Positions 22,540-31,365 of a DNA stretch of 32,250 bases are shown here, in pieces. The DNA lies in assembly GCF_011947365.2 (NCBI RefSeq), contig NZ_JAAVSH020000001.1, positions 467,942-500,191 on the forward strand, given 5' to 3'. The stretch is from an endosymbiont of Lamellibrachia barhami. GTDB lineage: Bacteria; Pseudomonadota; Gammaproteobacteria; Chromatiales; Chromatiaceae. The notes under the pieces were generated by a model. That model saw nothing but the letters and a program-made list of their open reading frames with translations. It ran no database searches and was not told the DNA's origin. Made by a program: the position numbers and the translations under genes. The stretch's first letter is position 1; the number at the start of each line of letters is the position of its first letter.

Positions 22540-25500
22540 GCTGGCGCCTTCTCATCCTGCGCGGTCTGGCAACCCTGATCAACACCCTCCTGCTGGCCTC
22601 TATCTGCCTCATTCTGGGACTGGGCTTTGTTGCGCACAGCGAAAGCGGCACCCGTTGGCTGTTCGATCTGGCCAGGGATATGGCGCCAGGTGAGTTGCAG
22701 GCAGACAGTCTCAAGGGACGCCTCACAGGCCCGCTCCACCTCACAGGACTCAGCTATCGTGATGGCGATCTGTTGCTGGAGATCAGCCATCTGAACCTGG
22801 ACTGGCAGCCCGTCGCTCTATTGCAACGACGCCTGCAGATCCTCTCCCTGGAACTGCACCAGAGCCGTCTGACATTGCCACAAACCGCTTCGGACGACAC
22901 CCCAGCCGAGCCCTTTCCCGGCTTCGCCCTACCCCTTGAGCTGGTTTTGAAATCGGTAGAGATAACCGACTTTCATCTCATTCAGACCACGGCTGCCGAA
23001 CCTTTCGTCATCGAACAGATCAGCCTGGCTGCCCAAACTTCCGGTGATACACTGAAAATCAACCATCTGGACGCCACTGCCCTTGGCGCTCAAGTGGTGA
23101 TCAACGGAAATGTGCGCCTGATTCCAACACTGCCCCTGGAATTGCAGTTGCAGTGGCGTTATCAGCTGCCGGAGGGTCCCGGACTGTCAGGGCAGGGCCG
23201 CGTCACCGGCAACCTGACCGAACTCAAGCTCGATCAGACCCTGCCCCCCCCTCTGTCCACTTCCCTGAACGCCACCCTGTATGAGTTGGAAACAGCACCT
23301 CACTGGGATGCCAAACTGGCGCTGAATGGCACGAATCTCGGTGCCTTCGTCGCCGGTTTTCCCGCCAGAATCAACGGACGACTCCACACTACCGGCAGCC
23401 CTGATACGATCAAAGTTGACGGCAACCTGAAACTGACCGAGCGCTCCCTGGGCGAACTGAACACGGCGTTGGCCCTTACCTATGAAGCGGGCAGTCTGAT
23501 TGCCGACCACCTGCAAATCACCACCCCCACTGGCGCAAAGATCGAAGGCCGCGGACGCTACACTGTCGACGGCGCCCAAGGCGTGTTCGATGCCGACCTC
23601 TCCTGGAGCGACCTGCGCTGGCCCCTGGCTGGAGAGACGATCCAGGGTCGCAGCAATCAGGGCCGATTGAAAATTAACGGTCAGCCAACGAACTACCATT
23701 ACCAACTCAGCCTTGACGTGCGCATCCCGGATCAGCCGGCACTCGCGCTGGAAGCATCCGGCAATGGCAATACCGATGGTCTGGACTTTGAGTCGCTGCA
23801 CATCCTCCTGCCCGAAGGGGAGATCGACGCTTCCGGCCGGGCCGACTGGGCGCCACAGCCAGCCTGGGATCTGAGTCTTACCGGGACCGGCATCAATCCT
23901 GGACTGTTCCACCCCGACTTTCCCGGCAAGCTGGCACTGGATCTGACTAGCCGAGGCCAACTGTTGGAGGACGGCCCCCAGGTTGAAATGAGACTGGCAC
24001 GGCTGGATGGTGAGCTGCGTGACTATCCGATCAAAGCCACAGGCGACCTGAAACTCGCCGCTGAGGCGTTACAAATCGACAGCCTGGCGCTGATCTCAGG
24101 CAGCAGCGTGGTCCACATCGATGGTACTGCCGGTAACACGCTGAATCTGGAGTGGAGTCTGCAGGCCGACGACCTGGCCAGCCTGTGGCCCGGCCTGACC
24201 GGTTCCCTTCAGGGCGAAGGCCGCCTGAGCGGCAGCCGGGAGGCACCGCAAATTCACGCCGACATCAGCGGCAAGGCTATCGGTTTCAAGGCCCATGAGG
24301 TGTCAGAACTTCAGGTACAGGTGGCACTGGACCTGAGTCGCAGCCAGCAAGTGGACCTGGATCTGGCAGCCCATGGCCTGAAGTCAGGCGCCCTGCAGTG
24401 GCAACAATTGTTATTGAGTGCCAAAGGGTCGCGCGCCGCACACCACATCGAACTGATCCTGGACAGTCAGCAGGCACCGGCAGCACAACTGGCCATTGAT
24501 GCCGGGCTGGATGAACACAACCGCTGGAGCGGACATCTGCAGACACTGGCTCTCACCTTGCCTGAAGTCGGCCGCTGGGATCTGGAGCGCCCCACCGCCT
24601 TTACTCTGGCAGCCAAAACCCAGCAGGTGCAGGATCTGTGTCTGACTGCTGGCGAAGGACGTCTGTGCGCTGACTTCGATGGAAATGCGGATCATGGCTG
24701 GAAGGCAAAACTGAACGCCCCGGCCTTTCCCCTCGCCTTCTTCCAGCAGTGGCTGCCACCGGAGCTGGCACTCACGGGGCACAGCGACCTGGCAGCAGAC
24801 TTTCACACCGATCCCGAGGGGACAATCCTCGGCCATGCCGATATCAAGCTGCCCAAGGGAGAGCTGGTTTTCGAACTGAATGGTGAACCCCGCCAAGTGG
24901 ATTTCTCCGGTGGCCATCTACAGGGGAAGCTGGATGCCAAGGGTGCCCATGCTGAAATCACTATACCTCTGGCCGATCTGGGAGAGATCGATGGGGAGAT
25001 CCATCTGCCAGGGCTGAATGCCGCAAACATGGACCTGGACAAACAACCCCTGGCGGGTCACCTGAAGGCACGCATCAACGACCTGGGTCTGGCCTCAGTG
25101 GCAGCGCCGCAATTACAAAATGTGGCAGGCTTCATCGATGTGAATTTCACCCTTTCCGGCCTTGTGGGCAAGCCCGAATTCAAGGGTCAAGCAGCGCTGA
25201 AGGAGGGTGCCATCGACATCCCTGAACTGGGGTTGGAGCTGCGCGATATTGGCGTCAACATCAATGCGCCTACGCTGGACCGGCTGCTGCTGCAAGGCAA
25301 AGTCAGTTCCGGCAGCGGTATTCTGACGCTGGAGGGTGAGACCCGCATCGAACCGGCCGAGGGCTATCCCACCCGCCTCAAGATACAGGGAAAGGATTGG
25401 GTGGTGGTGAACATCCCGGAAGCGGAGATGCACGTGTCACCGGATCTGCTGATCCTGCACAGCAGCAAACGCTCCGAGCTGGACGGCGAGATTCACATCC

Positions 25501-26297
25501 CCTACGGCCGTATCCGTCCACGGGAACTGCCCGCCTCCACGGTTTCTGATACCCCGGATCTGGTGATTGTGGGTCGTGACGCACCGCAGCAGGAGCAGGA
25601 TGATCCGGACTTCCACTCCAGGCTGCGCATCATCTTTGGCGACAGGGTCAGTTTCGAGGGCTTTGGCCTGCGTGCTGATCTCACCGGCAACCTGCTGCTG
25701 ATCGATGAACCGGGTCGGCCAGTCATTGGCCGCGGCAGAGTGGGAGTGACGAACGGTACCTATCGCGCCTACGGTCAGGATCTCAAAATAGAACGCGGTT
25801 ACGCCCTGTTCGCCGACAGCCCGGTGGACAATCCGGGCCTGGATGTTCAGGCGGTGCGCGAAGCTGGCGAGGTAACCGCCGGCCTGCGGGTGAGCGGCAC
25901 CCTGAAGACGCCCAAGCTTTCACTCTACTCCACCCCGACCATGACCCAGAGCGAAATCGTCTCCTATCTTCTCACCGGGCATCCACCGGGCGAATCCAGT
26001 GGAGATATGAACATAGTCGCGGCACTACAGGCGGCAGGCGTGGGCAGCCTCGCTACCGAAGCGGGCCGTCAGCTGGGATTGGAAGAGCTGCGAATAGAAG
26101 CGGGTAACAGCCTGGCCGAAGCTTCCGTAGTGGCAGGCACCTATCTGTCTCCACGCCTGTATGTGCAATACGTCAACGAACTCGCCACCCGTGAGACCAA
26201 GCTGCGGCTGCGCTACGACCTCACCGACAAACTGCAGATTCAAACTGAAACCGGTCGTTCACAGGGAGTGGATCTGTTCTACACCATTGAGCGTTAA
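22536..26297 (+). CDS. tamB: Translocation and assembly module TamB (AsmA-like, DUF490)
   Basis: The 1,253-residue protein has one N-terminal membrane anchor (about residues 9-32). A very long beta-helical periplasmic body follows. The C-terminal DUF490/TamB domain includes GRGRVGVTNGTYRAYGQDLKI, FADSPVDNPGLDVQAVR, TPTMTQSEIVSYLLTG and YLSPRLYVQYV...LRLRYDLTDKLQIQTETG. It forms a groove-like bridge between the membranes and docks on TamA. The start overlaps the tamA stop by four bases. The open frame upstream of 22536 is tamA in another frame and is not part of the protein. Confidence 0.94.
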   Translation: MSWRLLILRGLATLINTLLLASICLILGLGFVAHSESGTRWLFDLARDMAPGELQADSLKGRLTGPLHLTGLSYRDGDLLLEISHLNLDWQPVALLQRRLQILSLELHQSRLTLPQTASDDTPAEPFPGFALPLELVLKSVEITDFHLIQTTAAEPFVIEQISLAAQTSGDTLKINHLDATALGAQVVINGNVRLIPTLPLELQLQWRYQLPEGPGLSGQGRVTGNLTELKLDQTLPPPLSTSLNATLYELETAPHWDAKLALNGTNLGAFVAGFPARINGRLHTTGSPDTIKVDGNLKLTERSLGELNTALALTYEAGSLIADHLQITTPTGAKIEGRGRYTVDGAQGVFDADLSWSDLRWPLAGETIQGRSNQGRLKINGQPTNYHYQLSLDVRIPDQPALALEASGNGNTDGLDFESLHILLPEGEIDASGRADWAPQPAWDLSLTGTGINPGLFHPDFPGKLALDLTSRGQLLEDGPQVEMRLARLDGELRDYPIKATGDLKLAAEALQIDSLALISGSSVVHIDGTAGNTLNLEWSLQADDLASLWPGLTGSLQGEGRLSGSREAPQIHADISGKAIGFKAHEVSELQVQVALDLSRSQQVDLDLAAHGLKSGALQWQQLLLSAKGSRAAHHIELILDSQQAPAAQLAIDAGLDEHNRWSGHLQTLALTLPEVGRWDLERPTAFTLAAKTQQVQDLCLTAGEGRLCADFDGNADHGWKAKLNAPAFPLAFFQQWLPPELALTGHSDLAADFHTDPEGTILGHADIKLPKGELVFELNGEPRQVDFSGGHLQGKLDAKGAHAEITIPLADLGEIDGEIHLPGLNAANMDLDKQPLAGHLKARINDLGLASVAAPQLQNVAGFIDVNFTLSGLVGKPEFKGQAALKEGAIDIPELGLELRDIGVNINAPTLDRLLLQGKVSSGSGILTLEGETRIEPAEGYPTRLKIQGKDWVVVNIPEAEMHVSPDLLILHSSKRSELDGEIHIPYGRIRPRELPASTVSDTPDLVIVGRDAPQQEQDDPDFHSRLRIIFGDRVSFEGFGLRADLTGNLLLIDEPGRPVIGRGRVGVTNGTYRAYGQDLKIERGYALFADSPVDNPGLDVQAVREAGEVTAGLRVSGTLKTPKLSLYSTPTMTQSEIVSYLLTGHPPGESSGDMNIVAALQAAGVGSLATEAGRQLGLEELRIEAGNSLAEASVVAGTYLSPRLYVQYVNELATRETKLRLRYDLTDKLQIQTETGRSQGVDLFYTIER

Positions 26298-26316
26298 ACC
26301 AGGGCCAATATCTTTC

Positions 26317-26985
26317 CTATGTTGAGCTGGACTCCACCGGAAAACCCTCCATGCGCCACTCCGGCAGACCACCATCCAGACGTCTGGCTTTAACGCCTCT
26401 CTCCCGCAGCTTCGCAACGGCATCGAATGCCAGTACGCAATGCGGTCCACGGCAGTAGGCAACAACCTCTTGGGAAGGATCCAGTGCATCCAGCTGCTTT
26501 TCCAATTCTGCCAGCGGAATATTGATCGCGCCCGGCAGGTGTCCCGCTGCATACTCCTCCGGTGGACGCACATCCAGCACAGTCACCAGACCATCCCTGA
26601 CCCTCTCCAGCAATTGCGCCGCCGGAATAGGTTCCAGACTGTCCTTGACCTTGAGATAGTCATCGACAAGACGATCCACGTCAGCCAGATGGCGCTCCGC
26701 CACTTCTCTTAGCGAGCCAAGCAGGGCCGAGACATCCATACCACTCAACCGGTAGTAGACCTTGTGACCCGCTTTGCGGTTAATGACCAATCCAGTCTGC
26801 CTGAGCTGCTGCAGATGTTGGGAGGTATTGGCCACAGTCAGACCTGAGACCTGGGCCAAGGCATCCACGCTACGCTCGCCCTGGGCCAGAAACTCCAACA
26901 GTTCCAACCGGTAGCCATTGCTCAGCGCCTTGGCGACACGGGCAAACTGGCTGAAAAGATCGTGTTTAAAATGACCTGTTGACAT
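26317..26985 (-). CDS. ArsR-family repressor fused to a rhodanese domain
   Basis: The 222-residue protein has an ArsR winged helix (about residues 10-100; SVDALAQVSGLTVANTSQHLQQLRQTGLV is the DNA-binding part) and a rhodanese domain (about 120-218). The active-site loop is YCRGPHCVLA, with Cys178 as predicted sulfur acceptor and Cys183 nearby. The ArsR part has no cysteines, so sensing of persulfide or other reactive sulfur would have to occur through the rhodanese domain; that is inference. It is divergent from the redox cluster starting at 27079, with palindromic sequence between them, and probably controls both directions. It converges with tamB. Confidence 0.9.
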   Translation of the reverse strand: MSTGHFKHDLFSQFARVAKALSNGYRLELLEFLAQGERSVDALAQVSGLTVANTSQHLQQLRQTGLVINRKAGHKVYYRLSGMDVSALLGSLREVAERHLADVDRLVDDYLKVKDSLEPIPAAQLLERVRDGLVTVLDVRPPEEYAAGHLPGAINIPLAELEKQLDALDPSQEVVAYCRGPHCVLAFDAVAKLRERGVKARRLDGGLPEWRMEGFPVESSST

Positions 26986-26995
26986 ATCAACTCAA

Positions 26996-27050
26996 CTATA
27001 CTTCAATTATTCAAGAGATCTATTGAATTAATGATAATTAAAAAGTATAG
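26996..27050. promoter_or_regulatory. Divergent operator region with nested inverted repeats
   Basis: The 93-base gap between the ArsR-rhodanese gene and the rightward cluster is AT-rich. It contains ATTATTCAA (27006-27014) and TTGAATTAAT (27023-27032) as an inverted repeat. Around it lie CTATACTT (26996-27003) and AAGTATAG (27043-27050), a perfect eight-base inverted repeat. The ATTCAA-N8-TTGAAT core resembles operators of sulfur-responsive ArsR repressors such as BigR. Binding would cover both promoters. Confidence 0.6.
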
Positions 27051-27078
27051 CAGACAAGAGAGTGGAGGATAGTGGATC

Positions 27079-27942
27079 ATGAACTGGCACGACTGGATTC
27101 TGGGCAATGAGTTGCCCATTCGCCTGAGTTTTTTCTTCGGCATCTTTGCCATTATGGCAGGGTGGGAGATCCTCTCACCCGCCCGCACCCTCACCGTCCC
27201 CAAGGGTATTCGCTGGGCCAATAATCTGGGACTGGTGTTTCTCAACAGCATTGTGCTGCGGCTGCTCTTTCCGGCAGCTGCGGTGGGAGTTGCCGCCTTT
27301 GCTCAAGAGCAAGGCTGGGGGCTGTTCAACTTCTATGAAGTACCCTTCGTTCTATCGGCCATCATTGCGGTGATCGCGATGGATCTGGTGATCTATCTAC
27401 AACATGTAATGGTCCACGCGATACCTGTTCTTTGGCGCCTGCACCGGGTACATCACGCCGATCTGGACTACGACGTCACCACCGGCGCGCGCTTCCATAC
27501 CCTGGAGATCATCCTCTCCATGCTGATCAAGTTCACCACCATTCTGCTGCTGGGTCCACCCGTGGTGGCTGTGGTGATCTTCGAGGTGGTGCTGAATGCC
27601 ACTGCCATGTTCAACCACAGCAATGTCCGACTGCCAATAAGTCTGGACCGGGTAGTGCGCTGGTTCCTGGTCACGCCTGATATGCACCGCGTACACCATT
27701 CGGTGGAGGACGATGAGGCAAACAGCAACTTCGGTTTCAGCCTGCCCTGGTGGGATCGGCTGTTTGGCACCTATCGGGATCAACCCAGAGGCGGTCACGA
27801 AGGCATGACCATCGGCATCCACAAATACCGCGATCCGCAACAGGTCAATCAGTTGCCCGGTATGCTGGCGCTGCCTTTTGTCGGCAAGATCAGTGGTTAC
27901 GCCATCAACCGCCGTGAATGGAGCAGTCACGATGAAAACTAA
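27079..27942 (+). CDS. Sterol desaturase / fatty acid hydroxylase family membrane protein
   Basis: The 287-residue protein has several membrane helices and the eight-histidine di-iron signature of the family: H109/H113 (HVMVH), H122, H125 and H126 (HRVHH), H180 (FNH) and H203, H206 and H207 (HRVHH). Such enzymes hydroxylate or desaturate lipids using O2. The bacterial substrate is unknown. It ends in a conserved GTYRDQPRGGHEGMTIGIHKYRDP region. It is the first gene rightward of the ArsR-rhodanese operator, so it is probably under that control. Similar genes are often found with sulfide-responsive clusters. Confidence 0.88.
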   Translation: MNWHDWILGNELPIRLSFFFGIFAIMAGWEILSPARTLTVPKGIRWANNLGLVFLNSIVLRLLFPAAAVGVAAFAQEQGWGLFNFYEVPFVLSAIIAVIAMDLVIYLQHVMVHAIPVLWRLHRVHHADLDYDVTTGARFHTLEIILSMLIKFTTILLLGPPVVAVVIFEVVLNATAMFNHSNVRLPISLDRVVRWFLVTPDMHRVHHSVEDDEANSNFGFSLPWWDRLFGTYRDQPRGGHEGMTIGIHKYRDPQQVNQLPGMLALPFVGKISGYAINRREWSSHDEN

Positions 27943-28033
27943 AGGGCTGTGCCGGCTGTTGGCGGAATGACGCAATGGATCAAGGAAGCCCTGCCTGTAC
28001 AAACTACAGTCGAAGTCTGATAAGGAGCCAATC

Positions 28034-28318
28034 ATGAACACCCTGATCATATTGAACGACCCACCCTACGGCACTGAACGCAGCTATAACGGTCTGCGCC
28101 TGGCCAAGGCACTGAGCAAGGCAGATGCGAAGGTCACGCTGTTTCTGCTGGCCGATGCGGTGGTCTGTGCAAAACGTGGACAGAAGGTACCTCAGGGATT
28201 CTACAACATCGAACTGATGCTCAAATCCATCATACGTAAATTCGTAATCTCTCATCCATTCTTGGCAACAAACTGGCCGGAGTGCAGCCGGAAGGCATTA
28301 TGCCCGGAGATGATTTGA
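28034..28318 (+). CDS. DsrE-family protein, truncated or frameshifted
   Basis: The first two thirds match the DsrE-like family (NTLIILNDPPYGTERSYNGLRLAKALSK, VTLFLLADAVVCAKRGQKVP, GFYNIELMLKSIIR), with a strong AAGGAG site before the ATG. After about residue 69 the protein leaves the family pattern. The usual C-terminal half with its CGTC-type cysteine motif is absent. The following bases in another frame read LAGVQPEGIMPGDDLTVRSR up to a TGA at 28342, which is not recognised. The gene is probably a remnant left by a deletion. DsrE proteins carry or sense sulfur, fitting the ArsR-rhodanese context. Confidence 0.7.
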   Translation: MNTLIILNDPPYGTERSYNGLRLAKALSKADAKVTLFLLADAVVCAKRGQKVPQGFYNIELMLKSIIRKFVISHPFLATNWPECSRKALCPEMI

Positions 28319-28358
28319 CGGTGCGTTCCAGGCAACCGCATTGAGAGGAGAAAACATC

Positions 28359-28427
28359 ATGTCCATGATAACCAAACAGCCACCGGGTGGCCGCTGCACT
28401 CTGTATATACGCATTGTCTACCCATGA
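28359..28427 (+). CDS. 22-residue ORF coupled to the NapH-GltD fusion gene
   Basis: MSMITKQPPGGRCTLYIRIVYP begins after a strong GAGGAG site (eight bases before ATG). Its TGA overlaps the ATG of the next gene (ATGA at 28424-28427). It may be a genuine leader peptide that couples translation to the following gene, or the collapsed remnant of a deleted gene whose start and stop signals survived. No homology is recognised. The fusion gene has no other good ribosome binding site, so this ORF probably matters for its expression. Confidence 0.4.
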   Translation: MSMITKQPPGGRCTLYIRIVYP

Positions 28428-30760
28428 ATCCAGTCAGCCGACAAGAATCCCCTCTGACCTACAACGCCCGCCCCAACGGCGCGGCACACCAGGACACCCT
28501 GCCGGGGCGCTATCGCTGGTGGGTGATGACGCTCTCCATGGCCGCCTTCACTCTGGCCTTCGTCGGCTGGCTCAATGAGTCCTGGCTCTATCTTTTCGAG
28601 AGCCCTATCTGGCTCAACCGCTATACCGAATATGCCATTATCCTTGCCTTTGGCCTCTGGCGTATCCGCGCTGAACAGAACCCCTATACCCGCAAACGTC
28701 TGATCATTCTGGTGACGGTGGTGACCGGATTCTGGTGGCTGATCCCCTGGTTGATACCGATGTTCGAGCCTTATGCCGGTTACGTCTGGAGCCAACCGGT
28801 GTTCCCCGCCCTGCACACACCGGGCACCCTCACCTTCCTTCTCACACTGATACTGGTCTTCCTCTTCGGGCGGCGCATCATCTGCGGCTTCGGCTGCCCC
28901 TGTGTGGGCGTGCGCGAGACCGTGGGCTTTCCCTTCCGCCGTTTCTCACTGCGCAGCGATTGGGCCTGGCGGCTGCGCCATACCAAGTGGTTTTTCTTCG
29001 TCTGGTACGTGGGGGTGATGGTAGCCACCCAATTCCCACCCAATGCCTGGACCGCAACCCTGGTCGGCATGTTCGCGATGGTGGTGGGACTCACCTATTT
29101 CGGCACCTTCTTCATCACCCCGATCACCGGCAATCGTTTCTACTGCCGTTACCTCTGTCCCTTCGGCGCCACCTTTGGGCTGCTTAATCACGCCGGTTTC
29201 TATGGCATCGAGATGGACACGGAGCGGTGCATCGACTGCCAACGCTGTGAGCAGGCCTGCGACATGGGCATCCCTGTGTGGCGGCAGGGAAAATCAACTG
29301 GTGAGGTCACTGGTATAGAGGACTGCATGGGCTGCGCCCGCTGCATCATCTCCTGCCCCACCGATGCGCTGGCGATTCACGATGTACGCAACCTGTTTCG
29401 GCTCGCTCTGCGGCAGGATGCCAGCCATCTGCTGAAGCGAAAACCACAGCTCCCGACCCCTCGGACTGAAGCCGTTCACCGACCGGTGACAGAACGCCTG
29501 AGCGACTGGAATCAAGCGGAAGAATTGCTCTCTTCTGACGACCTGAAACGCCAGGCAGAACGCTGCCTCGATTGCGGTGTTCCCGGCTGCCGCAATGCCT
29601 GCCCGCTGGGTAATTTCATCCCCGACTGGCTGGAGGCTGCCGCCCGTGGAGATTGGAAAACTGCTGGAGATCTGGCCCATGCGACCTCACCACTGCCCGA
29701 GGTATGCGGCAGCATCTGTCCTCAACACCGTCTCTGCGAAGGTGCCTGCACCCGCAACCAGATGGAAGGGGCTGTCACCATCGGCGCAGTCGAACGAACC
29801 CTGGCCGAACGGGCATTGGATGCAGGCTGGCGACCGCTCGAACCGGCGCACCGAACAGGACGCAAGGTGGCGATCATCGGCGCCGGTCCGGCGGGTCTGA
29901 GCTGTGCGGAACGCCTGAACCGGACTGGCGTGGAGGTCACCGTTTATGATCGATCAAACAAGATCGGCGGCCTGCTGCAAACGGGTGTTCCATCATTCAA
30001 GCTGGACAAGGCTCTGCTGGCGCGACGACAGACCCTGCTGGAAGAGGCTGGCATCCGCTTCACTCTCGGCATGGCGGTGAACGGTGTCATGTTGTCTCGT
30101 TTACTTGAGCAGAATGACGCCATCTTTCTTGGACTGGGCGCGCAGAAACTACGCTCCATCGAGTTGCCTGGAGAGACTCTCAGCGGCGTTGAGCAGGCGC
30201 TTGGCTGGCTGGATAGAATCAATGCCGGCGAGAGAGAATCATTGACCGGCCAACGGGTATTGGTTATCGGCGGCGGTGATACGGCGATGGACTGCGCCCG
30301 TTCCGCACTGCGCCTGGGGGCAGAGGTAAGCGTTGCCTATCGCGGCCCGGAGGAGTGCCTGCGCGCCTCGCCCAAGGAGGTCAAACTGGCCCGCGAGGAG
30401 GGAGCCAGATTCCTGTTCCAACACATCCCACTCGAATGTGAAGGTGCGTTCAAGGTTCATGGGATGCGCTTCGGAACGCCGGAGGGAACGGCAGTCGTTG
30501 GCGCCGACCGCATCATTCTCGCCCTTGGCCAACTCGCCGACCCACCAGTCTGGCTTGGGAGCTTTGGCATTATCACCGAGCCAGACGGGCGTATCCGTGT
30601 CGATGCCCAGGGCCGCACCAGTCACGCCAGAATCTGGGCGGGTGGCGATAATATCCTGGGCCCCAATCTGGCGGTCAACGCCATGGCCACTGGTCTCACT
30701 GCGGCTGAGGGCATACTGACCAGTTTCAGTCCGTTGCAACGCATTCGGCGGCAGGCATGA
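28424..30760 (+). CDS. NapH-type membrane ferredoxin fused to GltD-type FAD/NAD(P)H oxidoreductase
   Basis: This 778-residue fusion has four or more membrane helices (about 33-235) with NapH/NosR-type cysteine motifs CGFGCPC (154-160) and CRYLCPFG (241-248). Two 4Fe-4S ferredoxin motifs follow: CIDCQRCEQAC (269-279) and CMGCARCIISC (301-311). From about 375 to the end it is a glutamate-synthase-small-subunit-like unit. This has Fe-S cysteines 381, 384, 389, 393, 428, 432, 438 and 442, an FAD fold GAGPAG (487-) and an NAD(P)H fold GGGDTA (616-). The layout predicts electron exchange between NAD(P)H and the quinone pool or a periplasmic partner. Downstream are two c-type cytochrome genes, with overlapping start and stop codons throughout. 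The direction of electron flow cannot be told. Confidence 0.9.
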   Translation: MNPVSRQESPLTYNARPNGAAHQDTLPGRYRWWVMTLSMAAFTLAFVGWLNESWLYLFESPIWLNRYTEYAIILAFGLWRIRAEQNPYTRKRLIILVTVVTGFWWLIPWLIPMFEPYAGYVWSQPVFPALHTPGTLTFLLTLILVFLFGRRIICGFGCPCVGVRETVGFPFRRFSLRSDWAWRLRHTKWFFFVWYVGVMVATQFPPNAWTATLVGMFAMVVGLTYFGTFFITPITGNRFYCRYLCPFGATFGLLNHAGFYGIEMDTERCIDCQRCEQACDMGIPVWRQGKSTGEVTGIEDCMGCARCIISCPTDALAIHDVRNLFRLALRQDASHLLKRKPQLPTPRTEAVHRPVTERLSDWNQAEELLSSDDLKRQAERCLDCGVPGCRNACPLGNFIPDWLEAAARGDWKTAGDLAHATSPLPEVCGSICPQHRLCEGACTRNQMEGAVTIGAVERTLAERALDAGWRPLEPAHRTGRKVAIIGAGPAGLSCAERLNRTGVEVTVYDRSNKIGGLLQTGVPSFKLDKALLARRQTLLEEAGIRFTLGMAVNGVMLSRLLEQNDAIFLGLGAQKLRSIELPGETLSGVEQALGWLDRINAGERESLTGQRVLVIGGGDTAMDCARSALRLGAEVSVAYRGPEECLRASPKEVKLAREEGARFLFQHIPLECEGAFKVHGMRFGTPEGTAVVGADRIILALGQLADPPVWLGSFGIITEPDGRIRVDAQGRTSHARIWAGGDNILGPNLAVNAMATGLTAAEGILTSFSPLQRIRRQA

Positions 30761-31365
30761 AGCGGATCATTCTTCTGCTTATGATCTTTTGTCTGCCGCA
30801 GCCAGTCGCAGCCAGCCATCCATCGGCGGGTATAGATCTGTGCGAGATACACAAAGACAAACTGCCGCCCGGCCTTACTGCCGAATCACTCCCCGATCCA
30901 CAATCGCCTGGGGCAGCGTTGCTGCATCAATACTGCACCCAATGCCATAACCTGCCAGGACCTGATCGCCACACGGCTGGCGAGTGGCGCGAGGTAACAC
31001 CCAAGATGTTTCTGCTGATGGATGTTTCGCACCGTTTCGGCGGATTGATGGGCCGGGTGGAGATCATGCAGAGAGAGGAACAGGAACGTTTGCTGGTCTA
31101 TCTGGAGCGCCATGCGATTGATGGGGTCGGAGTCAAACCGCTCGACCCCCGTCACTACTCCCAGCATGCTTTGCGCGGTTTGGACGAGCGGGGTCGGAGT
31201 CAAACCGCTCACGATAGTCACATCAACCCTGCATCTTCACGCGGTTTGACTCCGACCCCTGGAGAGAACGACCACTGGCTAACGCGCCTTTGGGTTCTGG
31301 CTCCTTTCCTGTTGCTGATGGGGGTAGGTCTGTTCCGCTGGTGGAGGCATAGTCACCATGCGTAA
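30757..31365 (+). CDS. Membrane-anchored monoheme cytochrome c with REP-like insertion
   Basis: The 202-residue protein has a signal peptide (about 1-20), a cytochrome c domain with one haem site CTQCH (C60, C63, H64), and a C-terminal membrane helix (about 176-195). M89 or M98 is a possible distal ligand. It should sit in the periplasm, anchored to the inner membrane, and pass electrons between the NapH-GltD fusion and the downstream multihaem cytochrome. Residues about 123-168 (GVGVKPLDP...SRGLTPTP) are encoded by a tandem palindromic repeat (31123-31259) and are not part of the fold. The start overlaps the fusion stop (ATGA), and the stop overlaps the next start. Confidence 0.85.
   Translation: MKRIILLLMIFCLPQPVAASHPSAGIDLCEIHKDKLPPGLTAESLPDPQSPGAALLHQYCTQCHNLPGPDRHTAGEWREVTPKMFLLMDVSHRFGGLMGRVEIMQREEQERLLVYLERHAIDGVGVKPLDPRHYSQHALRGLDERGRSQTAHDSHINPASSRGLTPTPGENDHWLTRLWVLAPFLLLMGVGLFRWWRHSHHA
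31123..31259. repeat. Two tandem REP-like units inside a cytochrome gene
   Basis: GGGGTCGGAGTCAAACCGC occurs at 31123-31141 and 31190-31208, and inverted (GCGGTTTGACTCCGACCCC) at 31241-31259. A degenerate inverted copy GCGGTTTGGA lies at about 31174. Two units of about 67 and 70 bases, each with inverted ends, are therefore arranged head to tail. The reading frame of the cytochrome stays open through both. Confidence 0.88.
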
